Origin: Bacteroides sp. CAG:443
GTDB lineage: Bacteria > Bacteroidota > Bacteroidia > Bacteroidales > Bacteroidaceae
Reading direction: 5' to 3'
Assembly: GCA_000432735.1 (NCBI GenBank)
Contig: FR887736.1
Location: forward strand, 1 to 53,241
Length of the DNA stretch: 53,241 nucleotides
Shown one piece after another: positions 44,893 through 53,184 of this stretch. Made by a program: the position numbers and the translations under genes. The notes below the pieces were generated by a model. The model was not told where the DNA came from. It saw only the letters and a list, made by a program, of their open reading frames with translations, and searched no databases. Each line of letters starts with the position of its first letter. Positions within the stretch are counted from its first letter, which is position 1.

Positions 44893-47256
44893 ATGAAAGG
44901 ACTAAAAACTTACTTCACTTTTCTGCATCGTAACAAGCTGTTTACGGTTGTCAATATCGCAGGACTAAGTATCTCGCTGATGTTTGTTCTGCTGATAGCC
45001 GACATGGTAACCCGCCAACTATCAGTAGACAAAAACTTAAAAGATACCGACCGTATCTGTGTATTTGCAAGCGAAAATACAGCAGCCGGTCACTATCTGC
45101 TGGGAGAAAAACTACAAAGCCGCTACCCTGAAATAGAAGACTGGTGTGCTCATACCGGAAATTTCGGAATACAGACCCGCATCAACGACAATCCGACCCA
45201 AATTCAGACACTCGTTGTCCGCAAAAACTTTTTCCAGTTCTTCAGCTATAAGCTGGCAGAAGGGAATCCGGCACAAGTGCTGGTAGACGACCATAGCATC
45301 GTTCTCAGCCGTTCGTGCGCCAATCGTCTGTTCGGCAAGGAACCTGCTTTGGGGAAAGTACTGGAATTGAACATGCCGGATGCGAAAGAAAACAGCAACC
45401 AGAAGTTCACTGTAACCGGTATTATGGAAGACATCGAAAACTCTTTGCTCAAAGAATCGACAGAAGCTGTTATCCCTTACGAAAACATCAGCGAACTGAA
45501 CGCAACAATCAGCCTGACAGATGGTATGATGGGCAATGCCACCAGCGCACTTGTATTCTTCCGCACCGCAAAAGGCGCCGACCTGAATACGAAGGCAAAC
45601 GACATTCTCTCCTATCTGAAAGATTGCTGGTGGATCTATAACCGAGGAATGTTCAAGGAAGTACAGTTCGTGCCATACAACCAGTTTTACTTCCACACAG
45701 AAACTCCTTCCGGTTCTACAGAGGTCAACCAATACAGCTTCCGCATGGTCGTACTTTTCTTCGTCATCGGAATTATCATCTTGTTCATGGCCATCTTCAA
45801 CTATGTCAACATGAGCATTGCACAAACCACCTACCGCGCCAAGGAAATGGCAACCCGCAAACTGCTCGGTTCTTCCCGCTCCGACATATTCTGGCGCATG
45901 ATAGGCGAATCGTCCATTATGACCGTTATCGCCTTCATACTGGGATTTCTACTGGCAAAAGCCGCCGAACCGGTTGCTATGGACCTGCTGGGCGTAAAGC
46001 TCGACCTGACGGGCGACTTGTCTTTTGTAACCTGTCTGGCTTACCTGCTGCTTATCGTCGTGCTGTCATTCATCTCCGGTTTTGTACCGGCTACCATCCT
46101 GTCTAATTATAATCCACTGGACGTTGTAAAAGGACACTTCCGCCGGAAAACCAAAACTGTATATTTGCGTGTGCTGAACATTGTACAAGACGGACTGACC
46201 ATCGCCATGTTGAGTTGTGCCATTTACTTAAGTGTACAAATTTACCGCATACTGGACGAACCATTAGGCTACACCTACGGAAACATTCTCTGCCTTACTC
46301 CAGCAGCAGAACAGGAAACTCTGCTCACTTTCCGCAATGAAGTACAAAAACTACCTTTTGTGAAACGGGTAAGTTTTACCCAAGGAACTCCGATAGACGG
46401 AGGGAATAATCATACGATGGTGGTTATGGTTCAAGGGGCTCCCAAGGACATGAGTTTTCAGACATTTAAAGTAGACTCAGCCTTTATCGACATGTTCCGG
46501 ATACAAATCTACGAAGACCACAAAATGTCATTCGACAAGAACAACTGGTTTATCAGTGAATCGGCCTCCAAAGACCTCGGAGGTGCAACCGACTATGTAA
46601 GCGACGAGCGGGGACGTAGTTTCTCTATAGCCGGATTGTTCAGAGATTTTCACATACGTTCGGTCATGAGTGAGCAGCACCCCTTACGGCTACAGATACT
46701 CCCCACCGACAAAATTTATCCGTGGAGTATTCTGGTGGAAGTACAAGACGGAAATCCGGCTGCCTATGGCAAGCAAATCAACGAGTTATACAGCACCATA
46801 ACCAAAGGTGCACCGTTCGATTCAAGCTGGTACAAAGAACAGATTGTCGAACAGTACAGCGATATCATCAGCATGAACAAGCTGATTGGTATTTTCACTT
46901 GTGCCGCACTGGTCATCTCATTGTTAGGACTGACTGCCATGAGTATCTATTTCATCGCTCAGCGCAAGCGTGATATTGCCATTCGCAAGACCTTCGGCTC
47001 CAGCAGCCGCAACGAAATGCTGCAACTGATGAAATTCTCATTCTCATCGTTGCTCATCAGCCTGATAATAGCCGTACCACTTATGATATTCGGCATACAC
47101 ACCATCGACAAGATTGTAGCCTACGACAGTAGCTTCCCTTGGTGGGTTCCGCCAACAGCTTTTGCCGTCATCACCCTTATCTCACTGGGCTCTGTATTCT
47201 TGATCAGTCGGAAAGCTGTGCGAGAGAATCCGGTAAACAACATTAAAACCGAATAA
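44893..47256 (+). CDS. FtsX-type ABC transporter permease, third
   Basis: The 787-residue product has the same size and layout: an N-terminal membrane segment, a periplasmic domain, a central bundle (IFNYVNMSIAQTTYRAKEMA and RKLLGSSRSDIFW) and a C-terminal FtsX domain (RKRDIAIRKTFGSSSRNEML, ending NPVNNIKTE). It is clearly more distant from the tandem pair than they are from each other. It lies 18 bp after the second permease and is last in the operon, which ends in a strong hairpin. A three-permease complex or alternative partners are possible. Confidence 0.9.
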   Translation: MKGLKTYFTFLHRNKLFTVVNIAGLSISLMFVLLIADMVTRQLSVDKNLKDTDRICVFASENTAAGHYLLGEKLQSRYPEIEDWCAHTGNFGIQTRINDNPTQIQTLVVRKNFFQFFSYKLAEGNPAQVLVDDHSIVLSRSCANRLFGKEPALGKVLELNMPDAKENSNQKFTVTGIMEDIENSLLKESTEAVIPYENISELNATISLTDGMMGNATSALVFFRTAKGADLNTKANDILSYLKDCWWIYNRGMFKEVQFVPYNQFYFHTETPSGSTEVNQYSFRMVVLFFVIGIIILFMAIFNYVNMSIAQTTYRAKEMATRKLLGSSRSDIFWRMIGESSIMTVIAFILGFLLAKAAEPVAMDLLGVKLDLTGDLSFVTCLAYLLLIVVLSFISGFVPATILSNYNPLDVVKGHFRRKTKTVYLRVLNIVQDGLTIAMLSCAIYLSVQIYRILDEPLGYTYGNILCLTPAAEQETLLTFRNEVQKLPFVKRVSFTQGTPIDGGNNHTMVVMVQGAPKDMSFQTFKVDSAFIDMFRIQIYEDHKMSFDKNNWFISESASKDLGGATDYVSDERGRSFSIAGLFRDFHIRSVMSEQHPLRLQILPTDKIYPWSILVEVQDGNPAAYGKQINELYSTITKGAPFDSSWYKEQIVEQYSDIISMNKLIGIFTCAALVISLLGLTAMSIYFIAQRKRDIAIRKTFGSSSRNEMLQLMKFSFSSLLISLIIAVPLMIFGIHTIDKIVAYDSSFPWWVPPTAFAVITLISLGSVFLISRKAVRENPVNNIKTE

Positions 47257-47263
47257 CAATCCA

Positions 47264-47304
47264 TCTGTTCAGGGCATTTCTTTCTGGCAAATGCCCTGAA
47301 CAGA
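47264..47304 (+). terminator. Perfect 16-bp hairpin at the end of the permease operon
   Basis: TCTGTTCAGGGCATTT and AAATGCCCTGAACAGA form a perfect stem with a 9-nt loop, 8 bp after the last stop. No T-run follows. Confidence 0.7.
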
Positions 47305-47499
47305 TTCAGATTGAAAATAATAAAATCAGTCACAACTTCTTCACTAACTTCGTTACTAACTTCTTATCCGCCATCGCGGTATATTATTTTTTCTTCACGA
47401 ATAAGCAATTTAATAGCAAGAGACTAAAGCAACAATATACATAATTGCCGACATTCCACAAAAGACTTGCTGGCATAAAAAGAAAAGACCGTAAAATCT

Positions 47500-47640
47500 C
47501 CACTATTTTTTGTACAAACTTTTTTTGTTTTTGTACAAAAAATAAAAAAACATTGAGACGTTTTTCTCTAGACATGCTGAAGCTTATTTCACACCTGCCC
47601 GCATCCTGCCTAATATCTTTCAACTCCTTCTCCCAGCGTC
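47500..47640 (+). repeat. Twin-TGTACA intergenic repeat, copy C
   Basis: TGTACA at 47511-47516 and 47532-47537 are 21 bp apart, followed by AAAAATAAAAAAA and CATTGAGAC. The region after (ACATGCTGA, GCTTATTTCACACC) aligns loosely with copy B. The 466 bp between the permease operon and sppA otherwise holds only the terminator and the sppA promoter. Confidence 0.75.
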
Positions 47641-47660
47641 AGGAAAAAAATCGTTTGCTT

Positions 47661-47690
47661 TTGGTTATTCCATGAAAAAGACTAACTTTG
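47661..47690 (+). promoter_or_regulatory. Bacteroidetes promoter for sppA
   Basis: TTG at 47661-47663 and TAACTTTG at 47683-47690 are 19 bp apart, an exact consensus match, 33 bp before the sppA ATG. Confidence 0.75.
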
Positions 47691-47722
47691 TTATTTGATA
47701 AATTTCTAAAAAGCATCACACA

Positions 47723-49489
47723 ATGAAAGAGTTTCTGAAATACACCTTTGCTACCGTCTGCGGTCTGATCCTGACGGGAGTAGTCTTTACAATTCTGGGA
47801 ATCATCAGTCTTGCCGGAATAGTTGCTTCTTCTTCCGGAACGGAAACCGTGGTAAAAGACCGTTCGGTATTTGTTCTCGAACTGAAAGGCAGTGTCGTAG
47901 AACGTTATCAGGATAATCCGCTTATGCAGTTCTTGGGAGAAGATTATACAAGCTATGGACTGGACGACATTCTGGCTTCCATCCGTAAAGCAAAGGAAAA
48001 CGACAAGATAAAGGGAATCTACATTGATGCGGGTGCTTTTGCCTGCCAGACAGCCTCCATGCAGGCGATAAGAAACGCACTGGTGGATTTTAAGGAAAGC
48101 GGCAAGTTTATCGTGGCTTATGCCGGAAGCTATTCACAAGGTACTTACTACATTGCCAGTGTTGCCGACAAGGTCATAGCCAATCCTTCGGGAAGCATCG
48201 GCTGGCACGGTCTGGCTGCACAGACCATGTTCCTGAAAGGTCTGCTCGACAAGGTGGGCGTGGAAATGCAGGTCTTCCGTGTAGGCACATACAAATCGGC
48301 TGTAGAACCTTACATTGCTACGGAAATGAGTCCGGCAAACCGCGAACAGACACAAGCTTTCATCGGTTCTATCTGGCAACAGATTCTGAACGATGTTTCC
48401 GAATCCAGAAAGATTTCGGTCGATTCTCTGAATGCTCTTGCCAGCCGCAACATGGACTTCCAGCCCGCAGAGCTTTATATCAGTACCGGTCTGGCAGATA
48501 CACTGATGTATAAAGACGAGGTGCTGGCCTATCTGAAGCAACTGACCGACTGCAAGGAAGACGACAAGCTGAATACGCTTTCGCTGGAAGACATGATAAA
48601 TGTAAAACGAAATGTACCGAAAGATAAAAGCGGTAACGTAGTTGCCGTGTACTATGCTTATGGGGAAATAGACGGCAGTGAATCGACGGACGGAGAAGGA
48701 ATCAACTCCGAAAAGGTCATAAAGGATTTGCGCAAGTTGCGTGAGGACGAAAGCGTGAAGGCTGTTGTGCTGCGCGTGAACTCACCGGGTGGAAGTGCTT
48801 ACGGTTCCGAACAGATCTGGCGCGAGGTTTCTCTGCTGAAACAAGAAAAGCCGGTTGTAGTTTCCATGGGCGACTATGCAGCTTCGGGCGGTTACTATAT
48901 CTCCTGCGCCGCCGACTGGATTGTGGCTGAACCAACAACGCTGACAGGTTCTATCGGAATCTTCGGTCTGGTGCCCAATGCCGAAGGATTACTGAAAGAC
49001 AAGTTAGGACTGAATTTTGACGTTGTTAAAACCAACGAGTTGGCAGACTTAGGTAATTTAACCCGTCCGTTCAATGAAGAAGAAAGAACGTTGATGCAGA
49101 ACATGGTCAACAAAGGATATGAACTCTTTACGAAACGTTGTGCCGACGGACGTAAAATGGATATTGAGGATATAAAAAAAATAGCCGAAGGACGTGTATG
49201 GACCGGAGAAATGGCAAAAGACTTGAAGCTAGTCGACGAACTGGGCGGACTGGATAAGGCTGTAGAAGCAGCGGTTTCACGCGCGAAGATAGACCGCTAT
49301 ACCGTGGTAAGCTATCCGGAAAAAGAAGACTTCCTGACTTCTCTGCTGAATACTCGTCCAAGCCGTTATATCAACAGTCGCATGCAGAGCAGCTTTGGTG
49401 AATACTACAACGGACTGCGCTTCCTGAAGAACCTCAAGGATGCCGACCGTTTACAGGCTCGTATACCGTTTGAGGTGGTTATCAAATAA
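47723..49489 (+). CDS. sppA: Signal peptide peptidase A (67-kDa type)
   Basis: The 588-residue product is the long, duplicated form of the inner-membrane protease that degrades cleaved signal peptides. It has an N-terminal membrane segment (about 7-32). The general-base lysine is K150 in SVADKVIANPSG of the first repeat and the nucleophile is S388 in GDYAASGGYY of the second repeat, as in the E. coli enzyme (K209/S409). It heads a plus-strand group with lpxK, a purine nucleoside phosphorylase and thiL. Confidence 0.95.
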   Translation: MKEFLKYTFATVCGLILTGVVFTILGIISLAGIVASSSGTETVVKDRSVFVLELKGSVVERYQDNPLMQFLGEDYTSYGLDDILASIRKAKENDKIKGIYIDAGAFACQTASMQAIRNALVDFKESGKFIVAYAGSYSQGTYYIASVADKVIANPSGSIGWHGLAAQTMFLKGLLDKVGVEMQVFRVGTYKSAVEPYIATEMSPANREQTQAFIGSIWQQILNDVSESRKISVDSLNALASRNMDFQPAELYISTGLADTLMYKDEVLAYLKQLTDCKEDDKLNTLSLEDMINVKRNVPKDKSGNVVAVYYAYGEIDGSESTDGEGINSEKVIKDLRKLREDESVKAVVLRVNSPGGSAYGSEQIWREVSLLKQEKPVVVSMGDYAASGGYYISCAADWIVAEPTTLTGSIGIFGLVPNAEGLLKDKLGLNFDVVKTNELADLGNLTRPFNEEERTLMQNMVNKGYELFTKRCADGRKMDIEDIKKIAEGRVWTGEMAKDLKLVDELGGLDKAVEAAVSRAKIDRYTVVSYPEKEDFLTSLLNTRPSRYINSRMQSSFGEYYNGLRFLKNLKDADRLQARIPFEVVIK

Positions 49490-49504
49490 AGCACCGGCTG
49501 CCCG

Positions 49505-50614
49505 ATGAAACCCAAAAGGAAGATAAAGATTTACTACGGATTGCTGCCACTGGCGTGTCTTTACCGTCTGGGAGTAAGCATACGCAACTGGATGTTCGAT
49601 AGAGGTATTCTTCGTTCACAGTCTTTTCCGCTACCTGTCATCTGTGTAGGCAATATCAGTGTGGGCGGAACCGGAAAGACTCCTCATACGGAATACCTTA
49701 TCCGGCTGCTGCGGAAAGACTATCAAGTGGCGGTTTTAAGCCGTGGATACAAACGGAAATCTGAAGGGTTTGTGCTGGCAACTCCCGAAACAAGTGCCGA
49801 ACAGATTGGCGATGAGCCTTACCAGATGGCACATAAATTTCCGGATATTTATGTGGCTGTAGACCGCGACCGCTGTCACGGCATCCGCCAGCTGACGGAC
49901 GGTCATACAGCTCCCGGAGTACGGGTCATCGTGCTGGACGATGCTTTCCAACATCGCTACGTGAAGCCGGGACTGACAATCCTACTGATAGACTACAACC
50001 GCCCGATTCACCTCGACCGGATGTTGCCGGCAGGACGACTTCGGGAACCGGAAAGTGGCAAGAAGCGTGCCGACATCATCATCGTGAGCAAGTGTCCGGC
50101 ACAACTGAGTGAGGCGGAACAGCAGGCTTTACGAAGTGAGATTGCTCCCCTGCCCTGCCAGCAGCTTTATTTTACTACACTGGCGTACGGTAGACTGCAA
50201 CCTCTCTTTACGGCAGAACCGGAAAAAAGGTTAGAGGAAATCCGGAAGGATGAACATATCCTGCTGCTCACAGGCATTGCCTCACCCGCAGCTATCATCG
50301 ACAAGCTGTCGGCTTACACGCAGTTCATTACGCCTTTGACTTTCCCCGACCATCACGACTTTGATGCGACGGATATGAAACGAATAACGGAGGCTTTCAA
50401 GAAACTGCCCGCGGACAGACGCTTTATCGTCACTACCGAAAAGGATGCGGCAAGGCTTATCACTCATCCGCTACTGGACGAAACGCTGAAGCCTTCCATC
50501 TATGTGCTGCCGGTAGAGGTAGCCTTTTTGAACGAAGAAGAACATTTATTTAACCAAAATATTATCGAGTATGTTAGAAAAAATTCAAGAAACAGCAGCT
50601 TTTCTAAAAGCTAA
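49505..50614 (+). CDS. lpxK: Tetraacyldisaccharide 4'-kinase (lipid A 4'-kinase)
   Basis: The 369-residue product phosphorylates the 4' position of lipid A disaccharide at the inner membrane. The P-loop GNISVGGTGKT is at about residues 49-59, and FFHRYV-like DDAFQHRYVKP and the LTFPDHHDFDATD segment are LpxK motifs. The length is typical. The last 44 bp overlap the start of the purine nucleoside phosphorylase gene in another frame, a long overlap for unrelated pathways. It lies 15 bp after sppA. Confidence 0.94.
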   Translation: MKPKRKIKIYYGLLPLACLYRLGVSIRNWMFDRGILRSQSFPLPVICVGNISVGGTGKTPHTEYLIRLLRKDYQVAVLSRGYKRKSEGFVLATPETSAEQIGDEPYQMAHKFPDIYVAVDRDRCHGIRQLTDGHTAPGVRVIVLDDAFQHRYVKPGLTILLIDYNRPIHLDRMLPAGRLREPESGKKRADIIIVSKCPAQLSEAEQQALRSEIAPLPCQQLYFTTLAYGRLQPLFTAEPEKRLEEIRKDEHILLLTGIASPAAIIDKLSAYTQFITPLTFPDHHDFDATDMKRITEAFKKLPADRRFIVTTEKDAARLITHPLLDETLKPSIYVLPVEVAFLNEEEHLFNQNIIEYVRKNSRNSSFSKS

Positions 50615-51380
50615 AATGCACACTCATCCCGAAACAGCCATCATTTTAGGCACAGGTCTGGGCAGTTTGGTACACGAAATTACCGATAAATATGAAATAA
50701 ACTATTCCGAAATTCCTAACTTCCCGGTATCTACAGTAGAAGGTCACAGCGGCAAGCTGATTTTCGGTAAGCTGGGCAACAAGGATATTATGGCCATGCA
50801 GGGACGTTTCCACTTTTACGAAGGCTATTCGATGAAGGAAGTAACTTTCCCTGTACGTGTCATGCGTGAACTGGGTATTAAGACTTTGTTCGTATCGAAT
50901 GCTGCGGGAGGTACGAACCCGAATTTCGAAATCGGCGACTTGATGATCATTACCGATCATATCAACTTCTTCCCCGAACATCCGTTGCGTGGAAAGAACA
51001 TCGACTACGGACCTCGTTTCCCGGATATGAGTGAAGCTTACTCGAAAGAGCTGATTGCAAAAGCACTCGAAATTGCGAAAGAAAAAGGCATTAAGGTGCA
51101 GCAGGGTGTATACATCGGCACACAGGGACCGACTTTCGAAACTCCGTCAGAATATAAGATGTTCCGTATTTTAGGAGCCGACGCAGTAGGTATGTCCACC
51201 GTGCCCGAAGTGATCGTAGCCAATCATTGCGGCATCAAGGTATTCGGTGTATCAGTTATTACCGATTTGGGTGTGGAAGGCAAGATTGTCGAGGTTTCAC
51301 ACGAAGAGGTACAGAAGGCTGCCGACGAGGCACAGCCACGCATGACGACCATCATGAGAGAACTTATTAACAGAGCGTAA
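50571..51380 (+). CDS. Purine nucleoside phosphorylase (trimeric, inosine/guanosine type)
   Basis: The 269-residue product splits purine nucleosides with phosphate to give the base and ribose 1-phosphate. Family motifs are ILGTGLGSLVHEI near residue 25, VEGHSGKL, the phosphate-binding RFHFYEGY, SNAAGGTNP and GMSTVPEVIVANHCG near the C-terminus. It is the PNP I type common to mammals and many bacteria. Its start overlaps lpxK by 44 bp, with no separate promoter visible. thiL follows by 6 bp. Confidence 0.95.
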   Translation: MLEKIQETAAFLKAKMHTHPETAIILGTGLGSLVHEITDKYEINYSEIPNFPVSTVEGHSGKLIFGKLGNKDIMAMQGRFHFYEGYSMKEVTFPVRVMRELGIKTLFVSNAAGGTNPNFEIGDLMIITDHINFFPEHPLRGKNIDYGPRFPDMSEAYSKELIAKALEIAKEKGIKVQQGVYIGTQGPTFETPSEYKMFRILGADAVGMSTVPEVIVANHCGIKVFGVSVITDLGVEGKIVEVSHEEVQKAADEAQPRMTTIMRELINRA

Positions 51381-51386
51381 AAAATT

Positions 51387-52427
51387 ATGCACGAAGGAAA
51401 TAGAACTGAAATATCAACTCTCGGTGAGTTCGGACTGATCAAGCATCTCACCGAGGATATTAAATTACAGAATGAGGAAAGCAAGTACGGCGTAGGCGAC
51501 GATGCTGCCGTGCTCGACTTTGCCGGAAAGCAGGTGCTGGTCACAACCGACCTGCTGATGGAAGGTGTACACTTCGACCTGGTTTATACTCCCCTGAAGC
51601 ATTTGGGATATAAATCGGCCATGGTGAATTTCTCGGATATCTATGCCATGAGCGGTACTCCTAAACAAATTACCGTATCGCTGGCGGTATCCAAACGTTT
51701 CTGTATCGAAGATCTGGAAGATTTTTACGACGGGGTGAAACTGGCTTGCCAGCTGCATCATGTAGATATCGTGGGTGGCGACACAACCTCTTCGGTAACG
51801 GGTCTGGCTATTTCTATCACTTGTATCGGTGAAGCCGACAAGGATAAGGTGGTCTACCGCAACGGAGCCAAAGATACCGACCTGATTTGTGTAAGTGGTG
51901 ACTTGGGGGCTGCTTATATGGGACTTCAGCTGATGGAACGTGAGAAAGCAGTCTTTCAAGGTGAAAAAGATGTACAACCCGATTTTGCCGGCAAAGAATA
52001 TCTGCTGGAGCGCTTCTTAAAGCCGGAAGCTCGCCGTGACATCATCGAAGAACTGGCAAAAGCTGGCATCCACCCTACAGCCATGATGGATATTTCCGAC
52101 GGCCTTTCTTCGGAACTGATGCATATTTGTTCACAGAGCAAGACCGGTTGCCGAGTATACGAAGACCGTATTCCTATCGATTACCAGACAGCTGTCATGG
52201 CAGAAGAGTTCAACATGAACCTGACAACTTGCGCGCTGAATGGTGGTGAGGACTACGAACTTCTGTTTACCGTCCCTCTGACCGACCATGAAAGAGTTTC
52301 ACAAATACCAGGGGTGAAGGTCATCGGCCATATCACAAAACCCGAACTGGGCTGTGCATTGGTTACTCGCGACGGCAACGAACTGGAGCTGAAAGCTCAA
52401 GGATGGAACCCGCTGAAAGCAGAATAA
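51387..52427 (+). CDS. thiL: Thiamine-monophosphate kinase
   Basis: The 346-residue product phosphorylates thiamine monophosphate to thiamine diphosphate in the last step of cofactor synthesis. ThiL motifs are GDDAAVLDF near residue 33, TTDLLMEGVHFDL, MVNFSDIYAMSGTP, DIVGGDTTSS and DISDGLSSELMH with ALNGGEDYELLFT. Metal-binding acidic residues are therefore intact. The length is normal. It is 6 bp after the phosphorylase gene and last in the plus-strand group. Confidence 0.96.
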   Translation: MHEGNRTEISTLGEFGLIKHLTEDIKLQNEESKYGVGDDAAVLDFAGKQVLVTTDLLMEGVHFDLVYTPLKHLGYKSAMVNFSDIYAMSGTPKQITVSLAVSKRFCIEDLEDFYDGVKLACQLHHVDIVGGDTTSSVTGLAISITCIGEADKDKVVYRNGAKDTDLICVSGDLGAAYMGLQLMEREKAVFQGEKDVQPDFAGKEYLLERFLKPEARRDIIEELAKAGIHPTAMMDISDGLSSELMHICSQSKTGCRVYEDRIPIDYQTAVMAEEFNMNLTTCALNGGEDYELLFTVPLTDHERVSQIPGVKVIGHITKPELGCALVTRDGNELELKAQGWNPLKAE

Positions 52428-52500
52428 TCCAACAAAAGAGTTACATCATCGCTCTAAATGATTACAACAAAAAGTAACGGATTAGAATAATAAAACCAGA

Positions 52501-52618
52501 AAAGTCGTATCAAACTTGAAGTGCACCCCAAAAGTTTTCTGTCTAACTTTTGGGGATCACTTTAATTGGAATGTGATGCGACTTTTTCTTTGGAATTTAA
52601 GCATGTTTAAATTCCAAA
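52501..52618. repeat. IS-end-like imperfect palindrome plus adjoining hairpin
   Basis: The centre, CCCCAAAAGTT (52526-52536) and AACTTTTGGGG (52545-52555), is flanked by GTG/CAC and an outer 12-bp stem AAAGTCGTATCA/TGATGCGACTTT. The arms read TGAAGTGCACCCCAAAAGTT inward, resembling terminal repeats of IS150-group IS3 elements with almost nothing between them. A TTTGGAATTTAA hairpin follows directly at 52589-52618. No transposase is present. Confidence 0.5.
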
Positions 52619-52624
52619 TGAAGT

Positions 52625-52790
52625 GTTCATCCTTACTAAAATTGGAGATTGTCCGCCGTATACAAAATCGACCTCATCTACCGAGAGAATGTCCATCCTT
52701 ACTATAATAGGAGATTACTCACAAGCTCAAGCGTTTATTCGAAGAAGCTTCGTCCCCGAATCCTTACTTTATAATAGGACATTACTCACC
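52625..52790 (+). repeat. Three degenerate repeats, 65-66 bp period
   Basis: Three copies of a unit containing TCCTTACTATAATAGGAGAT (as in the second copy) start near 52625, 52691 and 52752. Their CCTTACT cores at 52631, 52697 and 52762 are 66 and 65 bp apart. Each contains a TCC...GGA dyad; the 30-36 bp between conserved parts differ. No cas genes are near. Confidence 0.45.
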
Positions 52791-52984
52791 CTCCTTTTTT
52801 ATCAGATTATTATAATCTGCGACTTTCTATAATGCCTCATCTTGGTCTTAAACCTCCGTATTTTTCTCATCCCCTTTTTCTTGTATCTGCTTCTCTGGTA
52901 ACCTATCTTAGCCTTATATCCCTTCATTTTTCATAAAAGATTCAATCAAAGTAGCATTTCTTTGACATTTTTCGAAGAAATAAT

Positions 52985-53014
52985 TTGCAGTTTCAAAAAC
53001 TTTACCTACCTTTG
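52985..53014 (+). promoter_or_regulatory. Bacteroidetes promoter for tRNA-Phe
   Basis: TTG at 52985-52987 and TACCTTTG at 53007-53014 are 19 bp apart, an exact consensus match upstream of the tRNA. Confidence 0.75.
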
Positions 53015-53052
53015 CAACCGCAAACGAGAAAAACTCCTTGCAAAGACATGTT

Positions 53053-53125
53053 GGTGCCATAGCTCAGATGGTAGAGCAAAGGACTGAAAATCCTTGTGTC
53101 CCCGGTTCGATTCCTGGTGGCACCA
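53053..53125 (+). tRNA. tRNA-Phe (GAA)
   Basis: The 73-nt sequence folds as a cloverleaf: acceptor GGTGCCA/TGGCACC, D arm GCTC...GAGC, anticodon stem AAGGA/TCCTT with loop CTGAAAA (anticodon GAA), and T arm CCCGG-TTCGATT-CCTGG with minor wobble. The discriminator is A and CCA is not encoded. It has its own promoter and a terminator, so it is a single-gene unit. Confidence 0.96.
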
Positions 53126-53150
53126 CTTTGAAGAAAAGCAAAAGACAGTA

Positions 53151-53184
53151 AAATCCTGATTTCCAAGCGAAATCGGGATTTTTT
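53151..53184 (+). terminator. Terminator of tRNA-Phe
   Basis: AAATCCTGATTTC and GAAATCGGGATTT (one G-U) form a hairpin with a 5-nt loop followed by a T-run. The remaining bases to the window end hold only an AAACGG/CCGTTT dyad. Confidence 0.85.

Larger units (their letters stand above)
52428..53052. other. Gene-free region between thiL and tRNA-Phe
   Basis: About 625 bp without a credible gene. It contains, in order, an IS-end-like palindrome (52501-52585), a second hairpin (52589-52618), three degenerate repeats (52625-52790), an AT- and pyrimidine-rich stretch, and the tRNA promoter. Confidence 0.6.

Noticed and set aside
52625..52790. CRISPR array
   Set aside because: Only three units, repeats differ at several positions, spacer lengths uneven and no cas genes nearby.
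52516..52832. Short plus-strand frames upstream of tRNA-Phe
   Set aside because: They cross the palindromes and repeats, have atypical composition and no promoter.
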